This document shows positions 1-13,045 of a DNA stretch of 64,000 nt, one piece after another; within the stretch, counting starts at the first letter, position 1, and the number at the start of each line of letters is the position of its first letter. The position numbers and the translations under genes are program-made. The notes beneath the pieces are model-generated. The model was not told the DNA's origin and did not search any database. It saw nothing but the letters and a program-made list of their open reading frames with translations. The stretch comes from Climacium dendroides (lineage: Eukaryota > Streptophyta > Bryopsida > Hypnales > Climaciaceae): assembly GCA_950106755.1 (NCBI GenBank), contig OX467087.1, positions 23,192,047 through 23,256,046 of the forward strand. The letters run 5' to 3'.

Positions 1-1863
1 GAATTGTTATATTTTGTTTTCAATTGCTTCATATTCAACCAATTATCTAATTTAATTAATTCTCAATTTTCTACTTAATGCCTTTTTGGTTTGAAATTCC
101 TAGTTTTTACTTATGATTTCCTCTACATCTTTGCCTAATTGCATTTCCTAACTTTCACACCATTGTTCTAATTTTCACATTACTACCTAATGAAAGACCC
201 TTAAATTATAATCTATGCATTAAATCTTCTTTCTAATCCTTTTTAACTCCTAATTTTTCTTAAATTACTATATCTACATTAATTCTAAATTAAGAGCCAA
301 TGCAATGGCTCACACATCTCAAAATGCCTACTCATGATTCACCAAATGGAGAGGGAATCCATTGCTTATGCTTTGGAGATGGTTGCGAGCTTTAGGTGGA
401 TTATAGTATGAATGTTTAGGCAATAATATTCTTTAACCTATACATGACCAAAGAGCCCCACTTTGGACTTTTTGATAACTCAAAAAGGCTCTATTGAATT
501 CATGATTTGAAAATTTTGCATCAATTATTTAGAATGGTTGCTTCTCATTATAATCTATATAAGAAGCATTGTTTCATGTCATTCTAATAAATATTGCAAA
601 AGTTAAAGTTTTTAAAATTTCTTTCAATGTCAAATTGGGTAGCAAAAAATATATTCTATGAAAATATCAATTTGTTTTATATTGTATATATTAATACCTA
701 CTTAGAAAAAATTGAACAATTGAATTCCAAATAATGAGGGAAAAATTAAGAAGAGTTTTATTTTGTGGGCAATATATATATATATAAAGTGCTCACCAAA
801 ACATTCTAACCATTGGAATTAACAATTCTCACATTCTTCCAAAAGTTATTAGCATATTTATTTAGTTTTATCTTTCATTTAGTAACACCTTCTATTTTGA
901 AAGAATTTTTGGTTGAATTTTAAATAGATATATTCAACCTAGTTTCCAACTAATTACTGAAATTCACAAATTATAGGATATACTTGTTTTTTCCTAAAAT
1001 TATTGAAAGACTAAATTCATTAGGAAAAATTGCGAGTTCTACACCTCCACAGTGCAATTATAGGAGACAATAAAAATAAAAAATGATTTTTAAATTTTTT
1101 AAATTTTAATTTGATGTTTCACTATTGGTGACACATTAGTACCATGTCAGCACCATGTCAGATTGACTATTTTTAATATTTTTATTTTAAATTATTTTTT
1201 AAATAATATTTTAAACCTTTTTCTATACTTGCACCACCAAGGTGCCAATAACCAAAAGTTAGTGGCCCTTCACAAGGTTCAAATCTTTTGGAATGTTACC
1301 TTTTTAAAAGGATTCGAAAAGCCTAGATTTTGAAGTTTAGGCACATTGAACTTGCAATTAGTGGAGATATTCACTCTAAAATTTTGGATTAATGTACTTG
1401 GACAAGTTAATCAAAAGATCTTATGATTGGTTTTGTTAAAAAATAAATATTGATGAAGATTTTGACCTTGATTTGGGGCCAAGTATTTTGAAGTGGATTT
1501 GGGCCTCTAAATATGAATGTCCTTTAAAGATTAACATTCTTTTCAATGGCTTCATGTTCAAAAGAAGGAATTGCACCCAAACCTCTTTAATATCATCTTC
1601 TTGAAAATCTCATTTTTGTTCTTTCTATTGTGGAATAGACTTACTTGATTCATGTCTTTTTCTCTTGCTATTACACTACCAACCCCTAAAGGCCTAAAGT
1701 TATTTTTCAGTGAAAAACTACTCAAAACTTCCATTTTTGCTACATTCACCAATGAAAACAAAAAATTTATTTTTTAAAAATCTAACCATAAGATCTTGTA
1801 TTAGGTATCCACATGCTCAAAAAGGAGAGGTAAACAATTCTCTATAGAATACCTAAGCTTATA

Positions 1864-3017
1864 AGGTAGTATGGCCTTAAAGCACCCCTCTTCTTTAGAC
1901 CGTCCTATAGGTAGCTATAGAATGAATACTAGGTGATCCTTGAATGGACCTCTCTGGTCTCTTAATGAATTCAAGAAACATTATTATTATCTTATTATAA
2001 GAGCCAATCATTGTCTTTGGTTTCTGCACATTTCTTTATAAGTGACAAGGGGACGGATTTTAGGACACCTATGGTCACAACTAGGTGCCTATGACCTGAA
2101 TCTTTGAAAATTCATAAATAATTCAAAAATGCTTGGAAAAATACAAAACTACTTGTGTTGAGTTCTGCATCTATTTTTCTTTCTCTGAAAAGTGAGCTAA
2201 AAATCAATCTATCCACGGAAACTTGTGAAAAAGGCAAGTCAGCCCTTAACCCAGTAACGCTGCCAGCGCCATTTTGTGGCGTTTGGATGACTACAGAATG
2301 GTGTGTACAGAGATCAGAAGCATTTTTTCATCCATTTTTTAATTATTGACCCTTTAAGGTGGGTTATGAAGATTATCCAATTGAGTTTTTAGTCTTGCCA
2401 ATGTTTGTCTTTGTCTAAATGAGAAGTTAGTAGAAAAAACGGATCACAGAATATACCATTTTAGTGCATTTTGGGTAGTTGTTGCTCCTTGCTCTAAATC
2501 TGGAATTTCTCCACAAAAATGATATTTTTTGAGTTTGAGCCAAACTAACAAAATGAAGTTCATCTTCTCTAGTTTTTACTCCAATTTGAATTTTGAAAAA
2601 ATTCCTAATATTAAATATTTTATTGCAATTTGAACTTTGGATGTATTTTCAAATGTCAATTAAATTTTAATTAGAGAATGACATGGAAATTGAGTTTATA
2701 CCATAATGTTTGTTACTGTAGTATGCACACATGGTGATTTTTTTTAATTTTTTGAAATAATTTTCTATTTGTGGTGATTTTTCTTCACTTTTTCTTCAAA
2801 AATCCTCAAAATAATCAATTTTTCATGAAAAAATCTAAAAAATTTGTAAAGTAAAGGAACTGACATGTAATTTCAGCTTAAAAATGAATATAAAATTTTT
2901 CATTCATATTATGTTGCAACATGTTAGCAAATTGGGTGATGGGGAATGAGGCTTGAAATCAGCGGTCATGGGTCCGTCCTTACTGGGTTAAAAGGGTGCT
3001 CTAAGGCCATACTACCT
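1864..3017. mobile_element. AGGTAG-end MITE, copy A, split by a 738 bp insertion
   Basis: The ends are inverted repeats (AGGTAGTATGGCCTTAAAGC and its complement) flanked by TA on both sides (1862-1863, 3018-3019). Removing the nested 738 bp element and one TTAA leaves 412 bp, exactly the length of the paralogue at 31584-31995. An independent, inverted copy of 411 bp sits at 26116-26526. A TA duplication with no coding capacity fits a Stowaway-like (Tc1/mariner-mobilised) MITE; the superfamily is inferred. Confidence 0.8.
2250..2987. mobile_element. TTAA-flanked CCCAGTAA...TTACTGGG element (piggyBac-like, non-autonomous)
   Basis: A 738 bp insertion lies inside the MITE of copy A. It is flanked by TTAA at 2246-2249 and 2988-2991, and copy B has a single TTAA at the matching site (31966-31969), so the ends and the 4 bp duplication are exact. 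The outer inverted repeat is short, CCCAGTAA plus a few more bases. No transposase frame is present; the 64 aa frame at 2155-2349 crosses the boundary and is chance. A TTAA duplication with CCC/GGG ends is the piggyBac hallmark; family assignment is inferred. Confidence 0.75.
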
Positions 3018-3907
3018 TACCCACAAAAAGTCCTCCCATTTGGGCTTGAAAACTGAGCCCTGCCATGCTTTTCACGCACAGAAGACACAAGAAGTTACAA
3101 ATCATGAAATACTGCTGTAAAACAGGAAATCATATGAATCTCCACAATCAATGGCCAAGAAATAATTTCAGAGCTGATAATAAGGTAAGACGGCCCATTG
3201 CCGTCAAATGACCCATTGCAGTTGCCTAAGAAATGACCCATTGTGGATTTTTTGGGATGTGGGTAACAATGTATGTCTTACATGAAAGCAATGGAATGAA
3301 CACTGATCTCATTAGGAACTTCTGAGTTTTCAGTGTGAAGTCCATTGTAAAAATTGACTCTTTTGGCCTTCTATAATAGAAAACATTTTGACTGCATTAG
3401 GCAGTGAGATGAGCATTACAGATTCAAATTTGGTTGGTCTTAAGGTAGTCTACAGACTCTTTTGGGTTCAATGGTTTTGAAATTCCTAGCAAATTCATAC
3501 TTTGTCAAAAAAATTTAATTTCAATTGCACTTGCTGTTTTTCACACTTGTAGTAATGTGGGAAAAAATTGAAAATTTTTAGCAACAAGATGATGCCAAAC
3601 TCCTCATTTTGACCACAATGGGCTGGCTTACTTTTCTTTTCTTCCTCTACGGTACTTCAAATATGCATCCATGACTTACCTGTTTAAACCTTAAATGTTG
3701 GCATGGACATTTGGTGTTGGATGGATGACATGGAATCCTTAGTCTAGTAGGACAAAAGTGCAACTATTTATCCTTGGATTTTAGTTGTGAAAGGGGAGGT
3801 CTTCTATATTAGTTTGACTTCCAATGAGTGTTTTTGCTATTTTTAAGCCAATGATTCACACGATAATGAAAAGGGATGATTTTCAAAGTCATCCATTCAT
3901 CCTTTAA

Positions 3908-4510
3908 CTCCTAAATGTCCAAGGCCTTTTTTGAGCTTCTAAGAATTTGCTCTAAATTGATCAAAAAGCCAACATTTTGATAAGTTGTATCAATTTTTTT
4001 GGAATTGTATCCGTACAAATTCAAACTAGACATGTCAGAGATCACGTAGGAGAAGGAAACACAACAATATCACTTATGAATGGAAAGATTATAGTGTTAG
4101 ATCATGAGGGTGTTAAAATTGCAAATGTGATTTGAAGTCTTTCAATCCTCTTTTCACATGTCAAATCTAAAATGTTGATCACTAACATGCATAATCCCAA
4201 CAATTTATGGCTTCTCAAAATTAGTTCTACAATTTTTCTAATTGAATTTCTAATGTGATCTTTTTCTCCAAGATCTAGTGTATTTGAGGCTCATTCCTAA
4301 AAGCCTTCAACATTATAGAAAGTCAAGATTGCAATGGAAACTCTTGCATAAAATCTTGAATAGAAAAATCATCATCAATCATTTCCAAAATCAAACATTC
4401 AAAAAGATTTTTTCAAAAATATAAACTATTAAAAATAGCAACTTAATTAGGTTTTATTTAACTTCACAATATTGTTGACATCCAAATTTGGTGCCTTGAG
4501 CATTTAGGGG
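3908..4510. mobile_element. TTAA-flanked CYCCTAAATG MITE, copy A
   Basis: The 603 bp element is bounded by TTAA on both sides (3904-3907, 4511-4514). Its inverted ends are CTCCTAAATGTCCAAGGC on the left and, read inward from the right, CCCCTAAATGCTCAAGGC. The paralogue is 32887-33512. A separate, more diverged copy at 42913-43525 also sits between two TTAAs, so this is a dispersed family and not one duplicated locus. It is non-coding. Confidence 0.7.
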
Positions 4511-5000
4511 TTAAGGATCAACCCTAGAACAATGGCCTAATCATCCTTTTTGGTCCTTTGTGAATCATTTGCTTAGAAAAACTAACTCAAAAGCATTCAT
4601 TGGAGGTCAAACTACTAAACAAGACCTTGAGTTCTCATTATATACAAAATTCCAAAGATGAACACTTGTGCTTTTATCTCATGTAGAACAATTCTCTTCC
4701 ATCCATGACTTACATGTTTAAATGTGGTTGGGATACATGAACCCTTTCATTCTAGCAACATAAATAAGTAACATTCCGACCACCCAATCAATTTGTTTTC
4801 TTTTCTTCAAGGTCACCAAAGAATGTATGACAGTAAGAAAAAAGGATAATAAATATCTATGTGAGTACGTTCATCTGCACAATTATTTGTTATTGGCAAA
4901 TTTCATCCAAATAGGCTTGCATGAGGAAAATGACCCCCACTCCATGTATGCTGTTGTACTAGCCAATATATTTGCAGTATTGCATGTAGTACTGCATTAA

Positions 5001-7625
5001 CTCCTAAAGTTTTAAGGCCTTTTTTCCATCAAAATCCTTCAAAGGTATCATTTCTATTGCAAAGAGCAAAAAAAATTAAATTTTTATTTTATTTTATACA
5101 TCTAATTGTAAGATCTTGTATTATACTAAAGGAGAAGGTTCAGAAAGCGATCATCTAAGGAAAAGAAGACCTCTGTACAAAAATGGATGGACTCAAAGTT
5201 TTTTACATTTTTGTAGAAGAAAGAGAAATGAGAAATACAATAGTGGAAATTTTAAGTTTAATTTTATGACTTAAAGTGAATAAGATATGATTTTTCAAAG
5301 TCAAAGGTGCATAGGTCCCTATTAATGCTCATAGGTGCAATTGTAATCAATCAAAACATGCCATTGAATGGAGCTAGTGAGTTTAAGAATGATCCTAACC
5401 ATGTCTTTAAATGGAACCTATGAGTTTAAGAATGATCCTTTGTACGTTACCATTCAATTCACTCTTGATTGTAAATCAAAATTTATTGCAACCGCTAAAC
5501 ACCCCAAAGTTTCCTCACATAGTTTCAAATCCAATTCAAAGTATTGTAACTTTTGCATATGATGTTTGAATTCAATAAAACTTGGAAAATTTGCATTCTC
5601 TTTTCTAGTTTGTGCAATAAAATTTTCAGATCAATACAAGGTGTACTAATTTTTTAGAAGCTGATCAAAGCTCATAGGTTCAATTTGAGTTCACAAAATC
5701 GCATTGATGGTTGCAACTTTGGGGGCTTGTATCTCCTTCATCCAATGTTTGTTTTCAATAAAATTTGTTGTGTTATGTTTCCCTTGAAGTCTAATTAATT
5801 TGGTAAGATTTTCATGTCAATCCAAGTTATTTTGAATGTTTGGGAGCAATTTGAAGTTTTAAATCCCAATATTTTTGGATTATAGTGAACTTTGGCAGCT
5901 TGTTTCTTCTTCATACAATGCTTGTTTCTAATAAAATTCTTTGGAAAAGTTGCACATACTAGTCTAGTTTGCGTAATTAAAATTTCACATCAATTCAAGA
6001 AGTTATGAGTGACTGAGAAGCATTTTAGTAGAAGGAGATTTAGCTTCAGATGTGTATTTTGCATTTTTTCTTGCTATTTTTTAACATGTCAAAGTGATTC
6101 TATAGACCTCACCAAATTCAAATCTTTATAATGAATAAAATCACATATCATGATGAACCATGACACCTGCTCAATAGCCTAAAATCACACACATGGGTTG
6201 GCAGTTTCTCACTACTTGAAGTCATTTTCATTTCTACATCCCATGTGCACTGTTTGGGGCACTTCTGGAGGGGCGATTCTTAATGCTTGAACTGATTTTG
6301 AGCCTCTTCCTATAGTACATGAATGCAAGGAAAAAATTTCAAGATATTTGACCGTCTAGATTGTAAGATATTCGCATTTAAAGTAATAAATTCAAGATTT
6401 TTTTTAAGAAGATGCTTAAATTGCCCAAAAATTAAGATTGTCCATAACTTTCTCATCACTAGTCCAAATGGAATGAATCAAAACTTCAAATCATACTACT
6501 AAAATCATAAGTCCCTCTGTAATATCACAAATACTACCTTTAATACTAAGGGCTGGTGCTTGCTATGCTACGCATTCATTGTATCACATATTAATAAAAA
6601 TTTGATATATTTGAATAGAATGCATGATAATGATTTCGATAAGTCTTTAAAATATTTATTTTAATTATTCTATAAAAATATTTCCAATCATGCATACATA
6701 GAAATCATATTTTCACAGAATGTGATATTATTGAAATAGAGTAGCAATTCACAATCACCTTTGTAATATCACTTTTTACAAAGGGTGATATTATAGAAAT
6801 AATATAATTGTGGCAATTGAGGTGATATTAAAGAGGATCAATATGGTGATATTATAAAAGTAGCAATTCCATTGGTTTTCTTGGCTTTATACTTCTTTTG
6901 CATTTCTATGATTTTGTGCTTTTGTGAGCTTCTAATTTCAATTTTCTATTGCTACTACCAAATGATTTGAGAAATTTATTAGATTGAACCAAATTTAGAT
7001 TTCACAACAATCAAATTATTCACGAAGCTATTGAGATTTACAAATTCTTCCTTTAAATTCTTCTATTTGGGTTGCCATTGTTTGTAACAATTGAGTCAAA
7101 TTTCTAATGCATTCTAATGTATGCGTATCTTTTACCGTATTCATCATTGCATGTATTTCATTCATCATTCATTAAATTTCTATTGTTTATTTCAGTATAT
7201 GTTTATTTATAAAAAAAATTATATGAAGATTTTAGTAATTTTTACCTGAAGATTTATTGAAATTCTTGCTCTACATTCTATCTAATACATAAAAAAATTC
7301 TAATGTAATTCTAATGGTGAATGCATAGCATAGCAAGTGCCAACCGCTAGTGTAGATTAAAAAAATATAATCTTTGAGTGAAAATATGAAAAATAAAAAA
7401 AAATTCAATTTTTTGCGAATATTTTCGGGTTGCCCCTCTAGTTGGTTTTTGGACTAATGGTGACATAACTTTTGTTTCCATGCACCGATTGAAATAAAAA
7501 TTAAATTCCTTGAAAAGCTAATCTAATTTCCTATCTTTAAAAGAAGTTTCAAAAAATTATGTCAAAAATTAAAACCACACGAACCTACCCAAAATCCCAA
7601 GAGTGCCCTATAGGGACTTTAGGGG
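5001..7625. mobile_element. TTAA-flanked CYCCTAAAG element, copy A, expanded by later insertions
   Basis: The left end CTCCTAAAGTTTTAAGGCC follows TTAA at 4997-5000; the right end GGGACTTTAGGGG precedes TTAA at 7626-7629. The copy B counterpart (34007-34569) is 563 bp. The extra 2 kb here comes from a block at about 5115-6300, similar in inverted orientation to 13500-14150, and from the element at 6546-7350. No coding frame is recognised. Confidence 0.5.
6546..7350. mobile_element. A-specific element with a roughly 33 bp imperfect inverted repeat
   Basis: The left end contains TGCTTGCTATGCTACGCATT and the right end the imperfect complement (CACTTGCTATGCTATGCATT read inward), within wider inverted similarity of about 33 bp. 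Copy B lacks the element (near 34313). The outermost bases look like CTAAGGG and CTAGCGG. No clean TSD is visible, so the superfamily is open. The interior is AT-rich and non-coding, with repeated GTGATATTA motifs at 6720-6860. Confidence 0.6.
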
Positions 7626-10600
7626 TTAATAAAATATGGTGGTTATTATTTAACAATATTATGTATTATAATTATTACAATTATGTACAACAATTTTACA
7701 ATTACAATATATAAACAAAAATCTTGTTATGAATACTTTTGCAATATTGCATTAATTTTATTAACCTTTAAACGTTGAAGCGGATGTTTTGTATCTAATG
7801 AATGACAAAGGATCTCTCTATGTAGGATAGAAGTGCAACTATTCATCCTTGGAATTTTGTAAGAAAGGGAGAAGTTTTCTATAATAGTTTGTCTTACAAT
7901 AAGTGCTTGTACAATTTTTAAACCAATGCTTTGCACAGTCATAAAAATTGATGATTTCCAAACTCACCTTGTCATCCTTTAAGAGTTAAAGTTATAGAAG
8001 AACAAAGTACAAATTTCATCTTCTTACAACACTGCATTTCAATAACATTATACACATAATCTTGGTATATTGCAGTAATGTATAAAATATTATATTGTCT
8101 GAATACAATATTAATCATAATGCAATCTACTATTAATATTACTAAAATGAAATTTGGATGAACTTCATTATGTAAGTGCATGAATATCCAATTCAATTGG
8201 ATAGAAATAGGCAAGATTGGATGAAATTATTGATCAGTAACAGAGTACATGAGTAGTTTAAGGTTTTATATTCTATTTTATTTTTATCTTTTAATTACCA
8301 ATTCAGAAATGAGATAGTATAATGGGTTCTTTTTTCTATTCAATTCTCTTTTTAGAAAGAACAAAATGAAATTAAAGAATTTATTTGAAAAATATTGTCA
8401 CTAAAAAACTAATTAACCCCTAAAGGATCAACCTTTTGTTTTTGGCAATATAACATTTTTGGGCAGGTACATGTGAGCAAAGATTTTATTCTTTTCTTTG
8501 AAACTTTCACACAACATATGGACAAGGAGTAGCTTTAAGGGCCTGCATTTTTCATAACTTTTGACTACATGTTTAAAAAGTTATTGTATGATATGTAGTT
8601 TATTCCTCAACTTGTGCAACTTGAGCAAATTAAAAAATAATTTTATGGCTCATTATATTGTATATATACATGAATTTTTTTGAATCATTCCATTTTGATC
8701 AATGAGGTGCAAGTTAGGAGGCACCGCATAATGCTAACCACACATAACCAAATCCACTCAATTAAACTCCTCTTGTAGTACTCTTTTCGGCCCTCCCTTT
8801 TACAAGCGCGCGTTCAATGGCACCCTTGTTCCCACTTCTGTTGAAGCTTTGCCCGCCATTACCACTTTCCAAGCCCCTGAATGCTGCACACCTCTCTCAC
8901 ATCTCGTTTTAGTTTTTCCTTCTGCCTTTAGTAAGTTCATGAAAGCTTCATTGTTGTGCATTTCAAGTTGCCTCTTAAAATTATTTTGTCTTCAACTTGC
9001 TTGACATGGGTTTTCGTTTCTTAGGATGCAGAAGAGTATGAGTTTTGTGCTTTGAGTCCTTAGTCACTGGAGTGCTCGTTTTAGAACACTATGCATTTTT
9101 TTTAAAATCCATTAGGTTTCTTCTTCCAATTGAGAATGATATTTTTTCCCACCTTCATTTGAGAATTTGGGAATGCATATGTTTATCAATCTCATGGCTT
9201 TTGATTGATCTTGTGCATATATAGTTTTTAACTCTCATTCTTCAGATTACTAGGACCTCTGCAGGTGCACGTGGTGCACTAGCTGCAAAGAAGCTTGATT
9301 TGGTCGTCTTTACTAATATTCTACGGTGTATTCCTTATCATTGTCCAACTATTGAAGTTGTCAAGCTGACTACAAATAATTTTCGCAGTTCTTGTTACAA
9401 ATATGCAAAAGATCGTTGTAGTGCTTGCTTAATTTTTGTTGATGCTTAGACTAGAAGTTGTCACTGAATTGTCTCAAGGTTTAAAATATCTTAAAAATCT
9501 ACTTATAGACTGCTCAGAGACTGAATGGTTAGGCTTTAGAAACGGTTATGAACAAATGGTGTCTTTGTTATTTCGTTCTTTCCAAATGTCATGACAATTT
9601 GATAAGTTTCAAAAATGTGTCTACTCATGAAGTTGAGGTTGGTATGGTTGTTGCATGTATAAATAGCAAGACCTACGATGAATGCTTCACTTGAAGATCC
9701 CACATTGTATTTAGCCTAATCAACTTCAAATACTAGTCTATGTAGATTGAATTAGTGGTTGCATTTTGAAGGATTAGAGTAGTGGTTACATTGGAGATAG
9801 GTTACATGCGTAAAAAATGCAACTACATGCAAATATCATTCTTCTAATATAAAAATATAATTTTCATATCTCTTCAAATTCTTTTTATGGTGAATGCATT
9901 TTACATGTGTTGTATGTATTGGATGATACAATTTATTGAATTTCTAATAAGAGAATGAATGATGTAAGATACTAATAATAAAATTGAAAATCTCAATTGT
10001 TGCAATACTACATTAGTATTTTTATATAGTTGTTTCTTCATTGATTTTGTATCAAAGGTAGCTACAAATACAACATTCTCACAACAAATTTATCATATTG
10101 TTATAGTATTACAAATAAAAATCTTTAAAATAGCTTAATTATATAATTAATATACAACAATGTAGTTATTTATCATAATAATAATCTTCATTGTTTTGTA
10201 TAAAATATCATTATTTTTCTAATCCTATTAGAATACAATCTATGTATTATTTTTTTAATATATTATGATAAAATTATTTAATAATATCAATATTATATTT
10301 TAGTAGTATTAATATAATGTATTATGATAAATATTGTATTGCTGAAATGCTAAGTTTTACACTTCAATGCAATACAATATAAGTATATAATATTGTTCAA
10401 ATGCAATACTGCAAGAGTATAAATTAGATACTATAATGTTAAGCTTCTCAAATGGTACTAATGCAATTTTACAAAAGTATTGAAAAAGTGAGTCTTGATT
10501 TCGTGAAGTAAAGTTAATTAAATATACCACCATCATTATTTGGGATGAATGATTGTCCTTCATCAATAAGTTACTATAACATTTCCATTCAAGAGTCTTA

Positions 10601-11297
10601 TAAGGGAATGACACAAAATACTATCTCCTTGCATGGTCATGTGTCAATTGCTTTAATCACATCCTCTTGTAGTTGGAAAATTCCCACTATTTTGGCTTGA
10701 TTCAAGGAACATGGCTAGAATTGAAGTGCCTAAATTCCTCATTTGTAGCCTAAGATCATTGTAAAGATAGATGTCACAATTTTTGAAATATGGAATATTA
10801 TTGATTTAACTGAATTTGAGCGTAGGTGTGTTTTGTTTATCATGACACTTGGGTTTGATCTTTTTATGTTCCTTTCTAAAGTCTATTGTAGCATTACTTG
10901 CCTTATCTTCAACTGTTCATCAACTTGTCAATTTAGTGTAATTATTATGCTTACAAATTAGATTTTCTTAATGTCAATTTCAATGTGTGAATATGTACTT
11001 GCATAAGCTTTAAAATTTATCATTTGTTTAGGGCCTTGGGATACCTTTGCCAAGTTTGTTTATGAAAAAATTATCAAAATTTGAAACTTGCACTAGGAAG
11101 AGAATGAGACCTCGAGAGGACTGTCTCCCTTTGAGAAATTGTGATAATCAATAAACAACATACTACATCATATATATTTTTATATATTCATATTTAAGAA
11201 TTTTGAGGTCAAATTTCATTCAATAAGATTTTAATCAATAAAAATGTAAAATGCATGAAACTTATAACTTGTAACTCCAATCAAGATGTATACTCTT

Positions 11298-11299
<2 letters not shown>

Positions 11300-11341
<42 letters not shown>
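11300..11341. repeat. (TA)n microsatellite
   Basis: About 21 uninterrupted TA dinucleotides. Copy B has no such run at the matching place (about 39705), so the array expanded or contracted after the duplication. Confidence 0.95.
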
Positions 11342-11345
<4 letters not shown>

Positions 11346-12611
11346 CATGATTTTCACAAAAAAATTATTTTTATATAGAAATTTCATTCAAATAATAATA
11401 GGTTCAATATGGTTCATCTTAAGCAAAATTACAAATGAAGGTAGAATCTCCTTTGTAAAGTGACATGTCAAAATTTCACTTCATTATTCCAATTTTTCAA
11501 TTTATGATAGTGATATATATGGTGGTCAACTACTTTTTGGAGTCACTGTACGTATATTATTTTTATTTTTATTTTTTTAAAGTCAATTTTTAAATTTTAT
11601 AAAAATTGGGGTCAACCCTTGTAGACAATTTGGAAGAATAAATTGCAATTTTTTTAAAATTGATTCTTTTTAGATTTTTTTTTCAAATTGCATGGGTGGA
11701 CTTTTAATTCAATGTTTTTTTAAATTTCTATTCTTTAGTCTATTGTTCATTGCTAGTCTATAAATAGTGGCTATTTGAGGCTCCATTCTTCCTCTAATGA
11801 TACTTTGAAATTTTCAACTTGAATTTCAAACGGCATTAATAGTTTCAATTTCAAGCGTCATGATCTTACAAGTGGTGTGATTTTTGAGTTTGGAATTTTT
11901 TGAAGTTGTAGGTGAATAGGTTAACTAAAATATTCTAAGGATGGATAATTAATGATAATTATAAAGAAGGAGCATGTTGCACAATTACTTTAGGGGGAAT
12001 TGCCTAGTGACAATTTTACACTTGAAACAACCTCCAAATGAAAGGCATTGTATGATGAGTTCTAATTTGTTGTTCAACCTATCAAGATTGAATCTTAAAA
12101 AGGATGGGCTTATAAAAATGTTTGAAATTGAAAATCTATTATTCTTTTTGCACTTTAATGAATTTATACAAATTGAAATTTATATGTATGTATGTATCAT
12201 ATATCTATGAGGAAATTTCAAATCATTGTGAAATCATAGTTTTTTCAAGCTTAAAAATGTTTCTCTCTTTTTTGCATGTATTTTATAATTTCTTGTGCGA
12301 TGAAGTTTTTTGAATTTATTTTGAAGAAGTACTTAGAAGTCAATTTTTACTAATTTTTAGTATCTTTGTATCTTTTATTCATTCAAAATGTCTCAATGTT
12401 CTTGCATGGATCCATTGCCAATATTTCAACAATAAATTTTGAAAACTCATATTCCATTCAAAAGATGAGTTTCAAGAAGATTTGTAATGTTTTCTTTTGA
12501 AATGAACCATTTTGAACATGAATTTTTTTTCCCTAGGCTTGTAATATAGACTAATAGTATGAAACATCATGAAGTATACCAACTTCTATTACATTAACAA
12601 AGAAGTAGAAA

Positions 12612-13045
12612 GGTAGGAGGTACTAAAAGTGCACAAACTCTAAAAGCACCTACCTCTTCAAATGTATATTTTTTGTATATGTTGATTTTTCATAGCCTTT
12701 AGCAATGTATAAATAGTGTACACTTTAGATGGTGGGCAATTTTAGAACCTTATGCCATTTCAACTTCAAATTTTCTTAACTAATTTCAAAATATATGAAA
12801 CATGTGAAATTCAATTTCAACTTCAATGGGTGATTTATAAACCTCCTTCCTATGTTTTGGAGTTGTGTGGAATTAGTTAGGAAATTTTGAAGTTAAATTG
12901 GGAAAGGACTTTAAAATTGCCCAATGTCTAAAATGTACACTATTTGTAAATTATTGAAGGCTACGAAAAAGGAACATGTAAAAATAGTGTGCATTTAAAG
13001 AGGTGGGTGATTGTAGAGCATATGCACCTTTAGAACCTCCTACCT
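12612..13045. mobile_element. Palindromic AGGTAGGAGGT MITE, copy A
   Basis: The left end AGGTAGGAGGTACTAAAAGTG is matched by the inverted right end AGGTAGGAGGTTCTAAAGGTG; TA follows the right end. The whole 434 bp is a loose palindrome. Related pieces occur at 40992-41274, 24707-25036, 25611-25902, 43945-44215 and 49975-50275. It sits just downstream of the stretch that is homologous to the region in front of the RNL gene. It is non-coding. Confidence 0.7.

Noticed and set aside
11974..12210. 78-codon frame also found in copy B (40354-40593) as a conserved gene
   Set aside because: Differences between copies include frame-changing indels near the end, the peptide resembles nothing, and the third, diverged copy (about 53590-53790) does not keep the frame.
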